DNA of 10,180 bases from Bacteroidales bacterium UBA6248 (GCA_002441345.1 DJVU01000070.1:6116-16295), one strand, 5' to 3'. Counted from the first letter of the stretch, positions 1 through 8,600 are shown. The notes: generated by a model not told the origin, from the letters alone. A program made the numbers and translations.

Positions 1-85
1 GTGGTTGAATCCCAGAAATCAAAATAAAAGAGCCTCCGGTTTCCGAATAACAAAACGGGAGTCCCGATTCCCGCAGCATCCTGCA

Positions 86-106
86 TGCCGTTGAAGATTA
101 ACGGCA
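86..106. repeat. 7-bp inverted repeat overlapping the transporter promoter
   Basis: TGCCGTT at 86-92 and AACGGCA at 100-106 form a perfect 7-bp inverted repeat around a 7-base spacer. It covers the proposed -33 TTG of the transporter promoter, so a bound repressor would block polymerase. It could instead be the hairpin of a terminator for a gene lying to the left, since a run of five T follows at 115-119, although that run sits nine bases beyond the stem. The repeat is seen directly; either role is inference. Confidence 0.4.
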
Positions 107-120
107 AATTCCTATTTTTG
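91..120 (+). promoter_or_regulatory. Bacteroidota-type promoter of the POT transporter gene
   Basis: TATTTTTG at 113-120 fits the -7 consensus TAnnTTTG of Bacteroidota housekeeping sigma factors exactly. A TTG at 91-93 gives the -33 element with a 19-base gap, which is the usual spacing. Transcription would begin around 124-127 and leave an untranslated leader of under 20 bases before the ATG at 143. The leader has no purine-rich ribosome binding site, as is usual in this phylum. Confidence 0.6.
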
Positions 121-142
121 CGCATCACTCAAATTTTCAGGC

Positions 143-1435
143 ATGAACAGCACCCCTGCAAACAAATCGGGTTTCAAGTCCTTCCCGCGTAATTTCTGGA
201 CAGTCATCGTAATGGAGTTTTTCGAAAGAGGTTCCTACTACGGTGTGATGTCGGTACTTTCGGTTTACCTCGTCACTTCGGTGGGCGATGGCGGACTGGG
301 TTTCAGCAAGGAAGGCGTGGGGGTAATCAAAAGCACCATTACGCCGCTGCTGTACCTGCTGCCCATACTTTCGGGGGCGCTGGCCGACCGCTTCGGTTAC
401 CGCCGCACGCTGATGATGGCCTTTACGGTGATGAGCGCCGGCTACTTTTTTACCAGCCTCTCCTCCTCCTACGTTCTTGTATTTATGAGCCTTATCCTGA
501 TGGCCATCGGGGCCGGGTTCTTCAAACCGGTGATTTCGGGGACCATTGCCCGCGTTACCGACGAAAGCAATTCAGGCCTGGGATTCGGCATCTTTTACTG
601 GTCGATCAACCTGGGGGCATTTATTTTTCCGCTTATTCTGGTGCCTTTCCTGAAAGGGATAGGATGGAATTACATTTTCATTATGGCTGCCGTGGGCACC
701 GGCTCCATGCTGCTGCTCAACCTGTTCGTTTACAAAGAGCCGCCACGCCCGGCCAGTACCAAGCCCCTCGCGGAAGTGCTGAAAGGCATACTGCTGGTGC
801 TGAAGGATTATCGTTTTGTGCTGATGATCGTGATTTACAGTGGTTTCTGGATTCTCTATTTCCAGATGTTCGATACCATACTCTGGTACCTGACCGATTA
901 CATGGACATGACGCCGGTAAACAATGCCATCAACAGTTTTCTGGGGCTGTTTGTCAGCAATCCCTCCTGGAAGTTTGAAGCCGAGCATGTAACGGTGGTC
1001 AATGCGGGGGCCATCATCGCGTTGCAGCTGCTGGTCTCTTCCATTGTAAAGAAAACCCCCGCCCTGCCCACCATGATCACGGGAATCGCGCTGGGGACGC
1101 TGGGAATGGGCATACTGGCCATCAGTACCTATGCCTGGGTTTTTGTTGCCGGACTGATTATATTTTCCATAGGCGAGATGACCGCCCACCCGAAATTTAT
1201 CTCCTACATCGGACTGATTGCCCCGCCCGATAAAAAGGCGCTTTACCTGGGCTACTCCTTCCTTTACGGAGTCATAGGCAGCGGCATTGGCGGCATACTC
1301 GGCGCCACGCTTTATGTGAAATTTGTCGACGGCATGGGACGCCCCGGGCTGCTGTGGTTTATCTTCAGTATGATAGGCGTGGCCACCATTATCGGGCTGC
1401 TGTTGTATAACCGCTACCTGAAGCCCAGGCAATAG
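143..1435 (+). CDS. POT/PTR2 family proton-coupled oligopeptide transporter (MFS)
   Basis: This is an inner-membrane major facilitator protein of the proton-dependent oligopeptide transporter family, which imports di- and tripeptides with protons. The first helix carries the family signature ExxER followed by YY (E25, E28, R29, Y32, Y33). Helix 4 has the conserved Lys in GFFKP (K127), helix 5 the PTR2 signature FYWSINLGAF (151-160), and a late helix the Glu-containing motif SIGEMTAHP (E345) ahead of an APPDKK stretch, as in helix 10 of POT proteins. These are the residues that couple protons and bind peptide in characterised members. At 430 residues it is shorter than typical bacterial members (about 450-520) and appears to be a plain 12-helix form without the extra two-helix insertion. 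The ATG at 143 leaves a short hydrophilic N-terminus before helix 1. Family membership is firm. The substrate is inferred and could be something other than peptides. Confidence 0.88.
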   Translation: MNSTPANKSGFKSFPRNFWTVIVMEFFERGSYYGVMSVLSVYLVTSVGDGGLGFSKEGVGVIKSTITPLLYLLPILSGALADRFGYRRTLMMAFTVMSAGYFFTSLSSSYVLVFMSLILMAIGAGFFKPVISGTIARVTDESNSGLGFGIFYWSINLGAFIFPLILVPFLKGIGWNYIFIMAAVGTGSMLLLNLFVYKEPPRPASTKPLAEVLKGILLVLKDYRFVLMIVIYSGFWILYFQMFDTILWYLTDYMDMTPVNNAINSFLGLFVSNPSWKFEAEHVTVVNAGAIIALQLLVSSIVKKTPALPTMITGIALGTLGMGILAISTYAWVFVAGLIIFSIGEMTAHPKFISYIGLIAPPDKKALYLGYSFLYGVIGSGIGGILGATLYVKFVDGMGRPGLLWFIFSMIGVATIIGLLLYNRYLKPRQ

Positions 1436-1443
1436 TCTGCACC

Positions 1444-1470
1444 CTTTCTGACAGAAGCTGTCGCAGAAAG
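1444..1470 (+). terminator. Possible hairpin terminator after the transporter gene
   Basis: Starting 8 bases after the TAG stop, CTTTCTGACAG (1444-1454) can pair with CTGT (1458-1461) and CAGAAAG (1464-1470). This gives an 11-bp stem with a 2-base bulge and an AAG loop. The sequence after the stem is only mildly T-rich and has no clean T run, so it may be a weak terminator or an mRNA 3'-end stabilising hairpin. Confidence 0.4.
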
Positions 1471-1600
1471 TCAATCCTTTACAGGATCAGGTGGCAAACA
1501 ACAAACAGGAACCATCACCGGCACATTGAATTAGAGGTATTATGTTGTTTCCCAGGCAATTTCAAACAGAAATACCGGAAATCTTATACTGGAATTCACG

Positions 1601-1637
1601 CTGATTCGTTTTACAAATCAGATTATTAGTACCTTTG
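1601..1637 (+). promoter_or_regulatory. Promoter and operator-like repeat of the DUF433/DUF5615 pair
   Basis: TACCTTTG at 1630-1637 matches the Bacteroidota -7 element TAnnTTTG exactly and ends four bases before the ATG at 1642. Transcription should therefore start at or within a few bases of the start codon, giving a leaderless or nearly leaderless mRNA. No good -33 TTG is present. In its place is a perfect 6-bp inverted repeat, CTGATT (1601-1606) and AATCAG (1616-1621), with a 9-base spacer, placed where an autorepressor would bind. The sequence matches are seen; the regulation is inference. Confidence 0.45.
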
Positions 1638-1641
1638 GAAT

Positions 1642-1866
1642 ATGAAGAAGTACAATCGGATTATCCGCATAAGCGCATCTAAAAGATTTGGCAAACCCTG
1701 TATCAGGGATACCCGTATCAGTGTGTCTGACGTACTCGGATGGCTGGGATCAGGCATGTCATTCGAAGATATTCTGGCCGATTACCCTGAGTTGACTAAG
1801 GAAGACATCAGGGCATGCTTACTGTTTGCTTCCGACAGGGAGCGTAAACTTCAGGTTTCGGAATGA
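1642..1866 (+). CDS. DUF433 family protein, probable antitoxin
   Basis: This 74-residue protein is a full-length DUF433 domain, a small winged-helix-like family usually found directly upstream of PIN-like DUF5615 genes and treated as the antitoxin or DNA-binding half of the pair. The family motif GKPCI.xTRI is at 17-26, with Asp23 where most members have Gly (GKPCIRGTR). It is followed by the helix-turn-helix-like part VLGWLGSGMSFEDILADYP (31-49) and LTKEDIRACLLFA (51-63). The start codon is the only plausible one and lies just downstream of a -7 promoter element. The stop overlaps the next gene by four bases (ATGA at 1863-1866), so the two are translationally coupled. It may repress its own promoter through the inverted repeat just upstream. 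Family assignment is strong; toxin neutralisation has not been shown by anything in the sequence. Confidence 0.82.
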   Translation: MKKYNRIIRISASKRFGKPCIRDTRISVSDVLGWLGSGMSFEDILADYPELTKEDIRACLLFASDRERKLQVSE

Positions 1867-2213
1867 AGCTATTGTTGGATCAGAACATTTCTTTCAGGAT
1901 AGCCTCAAGGATTCAGGATATCTACCCCGGAACCAGGCAGGTTAAGGAACTTGGATTGGAAAATTCCAAAGATTTGATTATATGGGAGTATGCCAGGCGA
2001 AACGGATTCTGCATCCTTACTTTCGACAATGATTTCTATGACATAGGGCTTCTTAAAGGATCGCCGCCCAAAATAATCTGGCTGAGAACCGGAAATACCA
2101 AAACCAATAACATTGAACGGATACTCAGAAAAAACCATGATACAATAAAGGCATTTCTGACTGATCCGGCGTATGCCGGGATGGGTTGCCTGGAAATTAA
2201 TAATTTACTTTAG
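1863..2213 (+). CDS. DUF5615 PIN-like protein, probable toxin nuclease
   Basis: This 116-residue protein matches the DUF5615 family, PIN-like proteins related to the Mut7-C fold and thought to be metal-dependent ribonucleases. The family pattern is clear: LLLDQNIS at the N-terminus (D6), SKDLIIWEYA (D37) after the second strand, then ILTFDNDF (D55, D57). These acidic residues would form the metal site of a PIN active centre. A further strand, KIIWLRTGNT (70-79), is also typical. The ATG lies inside the stop region of the DUF433 gene (ATGA overlap), fixing the start and implying one transcript. It converges with the minus-strand cluster, 36 bases separating the two stop codons. All acidic positions are intact, so it should be an active copy. 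Target RNA and actual toxicity are unknown. Confidence 0.82.
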   Translation: MKLLLDQNISFRIASRIQDIYPGTRQVKELGLENSKDLIIWEYARRNGFCILTFDNDFYDIGLLKGSPPKIIWLRTGNTKTNNIERILRKNHDTIKAFLTDPAYAGMGCLEINNLL

Positions 2214-2249
2214 CTTTACTGCATCCGATCTTGCCATAACCGGATTTAC

Positions 2250-3641
2250 TCAGGGCGCGATCAGAAGTTTACCGCCGGTGGTTCCTGCAGGTTCCCGCAA
2301 TCTGTAGAAATAAACGCCAGGCTTTGCCCCTGCCGGCTCCCATACGACTTTCACGCTGTTGGCAGGTATCTCTGCAACCGTTCTTCCGGTAATGTCGGTT
2401 ATGGTTATTATACGCCCGGGCGATGGCTGGTCAAGTTCGAAAACTACAAATCCGGCGGCAGGATTCGGATAAACCCTGACCTCCTCATTTATTACACTTT
2501 CTTCAAATCCCAGACCACTGATGTTGCCCAACGCGTCGGTTTTGATTAATCCGGGAAATACCCGGTTGTCATTGGCTTCATGATATGTTGAAAAAAGATA
2601 ACCCCCATCAGGGGCAACCTTGATATCAGTAACCCAGCTCTTATCATAATCAGGAAAAGAAAATTGTCTTGTCCACAGGCTGTCCCCTTCTATGGAAGTA
2701 GCGTGCATATAAATATTTCTATTAAAATCAGCGCAATTAGCTCCAAAAAAAATCAGATTGCCTTCATGATTTTGTACTGGTCTTTGTACGATACAACTAC
2801 TGTCAACATAAGCCAGATTTTTCACTAAAACCTGCGCGCCACCGAGATCATGGTGTATCAGAGAATTACCTGTAACAGGTGGAAAAGCAAGTAAATTCAT
2901 GTAATACCCTGTGCAAATAAACCCGTCTTCGTATGGCAAACATTCATATCTCAGCGTGGTTGCAATACTGTCGCGCAGCATACCATCCTTATTGAAAATA
3001 CGCAGGTAAGCATAATGAGGCGGATACTCGAAATGGAATACACGTAAGTAGTCCATCGAATAAACGAACAAGTCGCCGCCCTCAGCTTCTATGACAGAAT
3101 ATGGTTTTGATTCAGATTCCGTTCCATTGGTTTCTCCGCCATACTGTTTATGCCAGATAATGTTAAAATCCGTATCAAGTTTCAATAAATCATTTCCACA
3201 TACAAGCACCAGATGGTTATCGGCAGTATGCGTAATGGCGTAAGTCTGGTAAGTGTTGAAGGTTGGGATGCTTTTTCGCCTGAGTTCCTGCCATTCGGGA
3301 GAATATTTTACGATAAGGGCTGAATCACTGCTTCGCGAAACAACAATATAATGATTGCCAACATGGTCAGTAATTTCCAGACAAGGGTAGAGTCCATGAA
3401 AAAATTGAAAATCAAAATACATTTTTCTGGTTTTTATGGTGTCGCCGGAAAAATCCAGGTGTAGCACAAAAACAAAATCGCCATTAATATCCCTGCCTGA
3501 GCCAATCATCCTGTAACCGGTTTCTTCGAAATCTACCCGGGCCGCTTCCGCGTTTCCGAAAAAAGAATACGACTTAATAAAGTTCTGCGAAAAAGCGCCA
3601 AAACTTACCATACAAAGCAAAAGGGTAATAAATTTTTTCAT
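2250..3641 (-). CDS. T9SS type A sorting-domain protein with beta-repeat body
   Basis: This is an exported protein of 463 residues with no recognised enzymatic domain. The ATG at 3641 is chosen because it begins a classic signal peptide (MKKFITLLL, hydrophobic core, cleavage probably near AFS-Q at about 18-19); the frame extends nine codons further to a TTG, which would spoil that signal. Residues 20-375 hold irregular beta-strand repeats of the kind seen in the neighbouring propeller-like protein, for example a strand, a D.DFNIIWHKQYGG turn (155-169), IEGDSLWTRQFS (317-328) and VAPDGGYLFSTY (342-353). A beta-propeller is a reasonable guess. Residues 386-463 form a T9SS type A sorting domain: VRVYPNPAAG, ITITDITGRTV, then PGVYFYRL and a final GKLLIAP. 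The sorting domain would take it across the outer membrane to the surface or medium. It lies 69 bases after the previous minus-strand gene and probably shares its transcript. Function is unknown. Confidence 0.8.
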   Translation of the reverse strand: MKKFITLLLCMVSFGAFSQNFIKSYSFFGNAEAARVDFEETGYRMIGSGRDINGDFVFVLHLDFSGDTIKTRKMYFDFQFFHGLYPCLEITDHVGNHYIVVSRSSDSALIVKYSPEWQELRRKSIPTFNTYQTYAITHTADNHLVLVCGNDLLKLDTDFNIIWHKQYGGETNGTESESKPYSVIEAEGGDLFVYSMDYLRVFHFEYPPHYAYLRIFNKDGMLRDSIATTLRYECLPYEDGFICTGYYMNLLAFPPVTGNSLIHHDLGGAQVLVKNLAYVDSSCIVQRPVQNHEGNLIFFGANCADFNRNIYMHATSIEGDSLWTRQFSFPDYDKSWVTDIKVAPDGGYLFSTYHEANDNRVFPGLIKTDALGNISGLGFEESVINEEVRVYPNPAAGFVVFELDQPSPGRIITITDITGRTVAEIPANSVKVVWEPAGAKPGVYFYRLREPAGTTGGKLLIAP

Positions 3642-3710
3642 AACATTAGTTTTTAAGGTTTTACTCAACCTATTAAATCATTAAAAGTTGAGCTGCCCGA
3701 TTTATTTTAA

Positions 3711-5576
3711 TTAATTCATAATCAACAGTTTGCCAGAAACAACCGAAGTTGCCCCTTTAATTCTGTAAAGGTAAACCCCGGTTGGTATTTCGCCTGTTTG
3801 CCACACCGTCTTCTCGCCGGTTAAAGCCATGGTTGTTACCAGCCGCCCGGTAATATCACTTATGGTTATGTTACCCACAGGTAATGGTTTTTTTAATTCA
3901 AATACAACGTAACCTAGCGAGGGGTTGGGGTAAACCCTGCAAACAGTTTCTTCCATTTCGTTAATTCCAATGCAGGTTTCAACATTTATGTCAAGAGTTT
4001 CACTCCAGGCACTGCTGCCGCAATCGTTAAAATTAAATACCCTTAAACCGGCAGTACCTTTAAAACTTGTATCCCAGATTACTGTTGCCATTGTGCTATC
4101 CTGATCGAGAATGCCGGCAGTAACAGGCGTTATCTCCCATACATAACCATGCGAATTCACGGCTGGCTGTGTGTTATATGTGCTTTGTATTGTAGTTACA
4201 GTACATACATCTACAGGTCCTTCAGGCATTGCAGGAATGGCCGGGGCATAAAAATCGCAGTCCTTTATCTCGAAAAACCAGGCATCGGTATCTAATGGAG
4301 TAATGGAGCATTGCACATTACCGCTACTGTGCGGAGTCCGCGAAGAGATTATATACCGGAAATCATTTATTCTTGCTACCGAATGATTATTCAAATACTC
4401 GTCACCTCTGCCTCCAAAACAATGTTGACCAAGCAGCACACCATTGGAATCAATCCTGGCAAGCCAAACATCATTAGTACCTGGGTTCGAATTGTTGCCT
4501 GATACATCACCATCGTTGGATGTTGTATGACTAAAAACCAGAATATCCCCGTTACTACTATTAAAAATTGCATATGGGACATCATACCCTGTTCCTCCAA
4601 GACATTTTTGCCAGATGATCTCGCCTTGGGTATCTATCTTTACAATCCATATATCTATTGTACCACCTGGCCCCGATGGGCCATGATGTCCGGACACATC
4701 CCCGTCATTTGAACGAGCGAAAGCAGCAAAGATATATCCATTATTCACCTCCAATATTTTCATTCCACCTTCATAATAGCTTCCCCCATAACATTCCTGC
4801 CAAACAATATTACCTTGCATATCAAGCTCAACCAACCATACATTGCCTATTTCTCCATGTGGATTGCAGGTAACCATACCCCCGGGCCATTGTACCGCAC
4901 CAATCATCAAAATATTACCTTTTTTATTGATTATCATGGAAACCCCATTATCCATTCCTTCGTTGCCCAATGTTTTTTCCCATTCTATATTCCCATCAGC
5001 ATCGCATTTACACATCCAAACATCAAACTGTCCAAAATACTGACTGATATCCCCTCCGTCGCTGCCCACACGATTGGTAAAAACAAAGCCGCCATCGGGG
5101 GTAACAACCAGATCTTTGGGTTCTTCATAGTAAGGAGAACCATAAGTCTGCTCCCACAAAATATCGCCCTGTCCGTTAATTTTAATCACCCACACATCGT
5201 TAAAACCATAAGTTCCGGAAACCACATCACCGTCAACAGACCAGGTAGAGCCATATATATAGGATGCGGTATCGTTAATGGTTACAATTTTATGCGGATT
5301 ATCCGCATCTGAACCACCATAACATTTTTCCCATAGAATATTATGCAGGGAATCTGTTCGGATAAGCCAAATATCTGAACTGCCATGATAATTCGTAGTT
5401 CCATTATCTATATTTAACCCTAAGGCAAGGAAAAATCCGTCAGATGTTTTTGCAACAGTATGATAATGAGTAGTGGTTTCATCTCCTAAACACTGTTGCC
5501 AAACAATGTTGTAATTTTGTGCGTTAATAATAATAAAGCAGTAGAGGAGGATTATTGTAAATATAATCTTTTTCAT
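3711..5576 (-). CDS. T9SS cargo protein: propeller-like repeats, PKD-like module, sorting domain
   Basis: This exported protein has 621 residues. The ATG at 5576 is preferred over upstream in-frame codons because it begins a signal peptide (MKKIIFTIILL, cleavage near INA-Q at 19-20), and the upstream frame runs through a terminator-like hairpin into the preceding gene. Residues 21-440 consist of about seven repeats near 60 residues long, each with the pattern DxWxxKxDxxGxIxWxxCxGG. The repeat Trp is at 26, 82, 141, 199, 259 and 322, and a seventh unit has Leu at 382. NDGDVSG-type turns recur between them. The arrangement suggests a seven-bladed beta-propeller. Residues about 441-532 match the Bacteroidota PKD-like module (PEGPVDVC, YVWEITP, AGI, VIWDTSFKGTAGLRV, NDCG). 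Residues 545-621 are a T9SS type A sorting domain (CRVYPNP, ITISDITGRLV, PTGVYLYRI, GKLLIMN). Ligand and role are unknown; surface adhesion or binding is only a guess. Confidence 0.85.
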   Translation of the reverse strand: MKKIIFTIILLYCFIIINAQNYNIVWQQCLGDETTTHYHTVAKTSDGFFLALGLNIDNGTTNYHGSSDIWLIRTDSLHNILWEKCYGGSDADNPHKIVTINDTASYIYGSTWSVDGDVVSGTYGFNDVWVIKINGQGDILWEQTYGSPYYEEPKDLVVTPDGGFVFTNRVGSDGGDISQYFGQFDVWMCKCDADGNIEWEKTLGNEGMDNGVSMIINKKGNILMIGAVQWPGGMVTCNPHGEIGNVWLVELDMQGNIVWQECYGGSYYEGGMKILEVNNGYIFAAFARSNDGDVSGHHGPSGPGGTIDIWIVKIDTQGEIIWQKCLGGTGYDVPYAIFNSSNGDILVFSHTTSNDGDVSGNNSNPGTNDVWLARIDSNGVLLGQHCFGGRGDEYLNNHSVARINDFRYIISSRTPHSSGNVQCSITPLDTDAWFFEIKDCDFYAPAIPAMPEGPVDVCTVTTIQSTYNTQPAVNSHGYVWEITPVTAGILDQDSTMATVIWDTSFKGTAGLRVFNFNDCGSSAWSETLDINVETCIGINEMEETVCRVYPNPSLGYVVFELKKPLPVGNITISDITGRLVTTMALTGEKTVWQTGEIPTGVYLYRIKGATSVVSGKLLIMN

Positions 5577-5580
5577 CGGA

Positions 5581-5622
5581 GAAAAGAAAAATGGTTCATC
5601 CCGGAATATCCCGGGATGAACC
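5581..5622 (-). terminator. Strong hairpin terminator after the subtilase gene
   Basis: On the minus strand a perfect 12-bp stem (GGTTCATCCCGG paired with CCGGGATGAACC, plus-strand arms 5593-5604 and 5611-5622) with a 6-base loop is followed at once by ATTTTTCTTTTC. This has the form of a rho-independent terminator. It begins 10 bases after the subtilase stop and its T tract ends four bases before the ATG of the next gene. That leaves no room for a promoter between terminator and start codon. Confidence 0.75.
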
Positions 5623-5632
5623 AGATGAAACA

Positions 5633-8600
5633 TTATTGAACTACCAGTTTGCCTTGCTTGTTGAGGGTACCGGCTTTCAGAGTATAAATATAGATACCCT
5701 TTTCTACCTGCCGGGTATCCCATACCTGTTGTCCGACATTTCCCGTTACTTTGAACGAAACTATTGTCCTTCCATGCATGTCTGTAACCAGGATTTCTCC
5801 TTTACTAACATTAAAAGGAAGTTCGTATTCAAAGGCAACCCATGAACTTGCCGGGTTGGGATTGGCTTTTATTGAAATACCATTCTCATTAATAGCGTTA
5901 TCCACATAGCTGGTTTTAAGCGATGCCCCTTCTGCTCCGGGCAAACATTTTTCGAAATGGTAACCATGTCCGTACTCAAGCAATGCCCTGCCCATCATTG
6001 AAGCTCGACTTGCACCGTTTTCGGCTGTTTCTAAAAGCATTTCAAAAGAAGAATCGTCAATGGAGAAAATATTTTCCCCCTGCTGAATCATTTGAATTTG
6101 CCATAAAATAAATCCCTTGTATTCGTTGAATTCATCGAGTTCATTGCCTGTCAGATTGCGAACGGCTGGTATAACATCCAGCATGGCTGATACAGCGCTG
6201 TAGTTCTTTTCGGTTAGGTAAGAAGCAACAATTTCATAATCAGCATTCAGATTGTTCAGATTATCATACCAGCTACGCAAGTAATTATAATCCATATATG
6301 AGTCATTGAGACATGACCGGATAAGGTCGTTGGCTGCTTTTACTTTTTCAGCTTCATACTTTGCCATATCCTGTTTAAGAACTGTTTTGTAGGTAATCCC
6401 CCCTGCCAGTTGCTTCAGAATGGATATCATGTATTCTGGAAGTGGCTGCTCCTTGTTTTCGAGATATTCTATCAGGGTTTCTTTCCGCAATTCATCGGGA
6501 TTGGCAGAAAGGATTTCAAATAATACGGACTCGGGCAAGACATCGGTTTTATCAGCAGCTAATTTTAACACTTCTTCTGACAAATGCGGTGAATCACCAA
6601 GTAGTTTTGCCCTCAGTTCCCACATATCCTGTGGCCAGGAACTTGAAACTTCCAGCTTTAACCCTTCAGTATCACCCCCATCCTTCAAATTATCAAGCAG
6701 AAACTTAACATTATTGTAATCGGCTATGTTTGTAGCATAATCCAATTCACGTTGTAATTTCTGGCTTTCATCCAGCACAATGGATTTGGGATTAATACCA
6801 CCAAAATTAGAAGGGCATTGGTTGACAGCGGTTACATAAACCGGAACCACATAAACAGGTGTGTAATATTGCGGTGGACTTGTGTTATAAAAATAATTGA
6901 TTATCTGCCTTCCATCATTTCTGAAATGTCCATACTGAAGTGGATTAGCAGAAAAGGTATTCTTTGCTTCAAGGTTCCGTGAACCCTGAAAAGAATGGAT
7001 CATTGGTCTATCATCAACATTCTTTTTAGCAACAATAAAATCAATGGCATTATTCTGGTTGGTGTTGCACATAAATTGAAGACCATTATCGTCAACATCT
7101 GGATCACTTCGGTTCAAACCCTCAGCATAATTGCCATAGCTTAGGCCGCTAAAACTATTCCTGTAAATAACATCTAGCAATGTTTTGCTGTCTTTACACC
7201 TTATACCAACGTAAAGCCCCTGAGGCGCACCTTCATTTTTAATGAAATTATTCTCTTCAATTATGTAGCTATTGCTCTCCACCATATCAATCCCAAATGA
7301 AGGAGCACCTGATGTACTACAAGTGCCTGCATCACCAGTATTCGGCCCCAATTTAAAGTTGCAGAATAAAATGGAATGGTTTTTAACACTATTCACTTCA
7401 ATGCCGATTGAATTATTAGTAAAATCTGCTCTGTTAACTGAGAAAGTATAAGACAGATTAGAGCCATTTCCTGAATAAATTGCAGAATAAAATCCGGAAA
7501 ATGTGCTCCTGTCGTAATCACAAGTACCTATTCCGGGATTGATGCATATTGCTTCAACCTTGAATCCGGAACTGTAGGCAGCAATGGCCTGATTAAATTT
7601 TGCAATATTGATTGCAGCGGAAGATAAGCTAAAGTCACACCCTTTAAATTTAATCCCATTCACCTGGTTTAAATCCACATGTTTGTAGAAAGTATGTGTA
7701 CCATTGTAATCCGCTGTAATCTCGAAGTTACAATCACTAAAAGATGAATTATAATCCATCTCCCTTTCATTTATAGGATGAGAATTTCGGTAAAGCAGGG
7801 CATGGACGGACTTTACATTATCATTAAATGTAGTTCCTGTTGCATGGACAATGCCTCCGGTTTGAGTATGGTCGCCAGGTTTCCATAGGTTAAGTGCATT
7901 TACAGCATTTTGAATAGTTGCACTATCCAATACTACATAACCCTGTGAGTATTTACCATTTTCATCCGGCCACTGGTTGGCTGAACTGTTGCCCCAAACT
8001 TCAATGCCTTGCCAGGTTGCGTCACAAAGCCCGGTCAATACACTATTGTTAACAATTAGCCTGCCGCCTTGTTGAACAATAATTTTTACATCAGGAGCAA
8101 AAGAGACTTCGCAATTATTAATTTCAAGAACACCATTTTGTTCAATGGTAATGTTATAGTAAATGTTTCTGTCTGTTGTCCAGGGCGCCACAGCACCAGT
8201 TATTAAAATTGGCGCACCAGGAGCAACATTTTCAAGTGCACGTGCTGCGTTGATTCGGCCATATCCCATTTGATCATTACAACCCGGATAACCAGGTATT
8301 GAGTTATAATCATAAGTGTCATGTCCCATCATACCAGGTAATTTGTCAGCTGTTTCTCTAAGAATCTGTCTAACTTCATCAGGAGATAAACAAGGATTGA
8401 CCGAGAGCATCAGAGCCACCACCCCGCTCACAAAAGATGATGAAGCAGAAGTACTGGCTGAAGATTTGGTTGAAAATATGTCATAATCCTCTGTATCCCA
8501 ATAAAAAGAGTTTTGTCCTTGGGCAGAAATACTTATAGGGCTACATGGGGCCATGATTTCTACACCATAATTATCGTCAATATAATTTGAGCCCCAAGTT

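Noticed and set aside
1..27. Possible tail of an upstream plus-strand gene ending at TAA 25-27
   Set aside because: Eight codons are too few to judge, and another frame stays open to about position 94.
572..1474. A 300-codon open frame on the minus strand opposite the transporter
   Set aside because: It is antisense to a gene with clear family motifs, rich in His, Gln and Arg in the manner of shadow frames, and has no recognisable domain.
2223..2245. ATCCG/CGGAT repeat between the convergent stops as a bidirectional terminator
   Set aside because: The stem is only 5 bp with a 13-base loop, and no T run follows on either strand.
3664..3692. CTCAAC/GTTGAG inverted repeat between the second and third cargo genes as a terminator
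   Set aside because: The stem is 6 bp with a 17-base loop and no T tract, so it is no better than chance in AT-rich DNA.
5577..5723. N-terminal extension of the 621-residue protein by 49 codons
   Set aside because: It would cross the terminator hairpin, overlap the subtilase 3' end and bury the signal peptide inside the protein.
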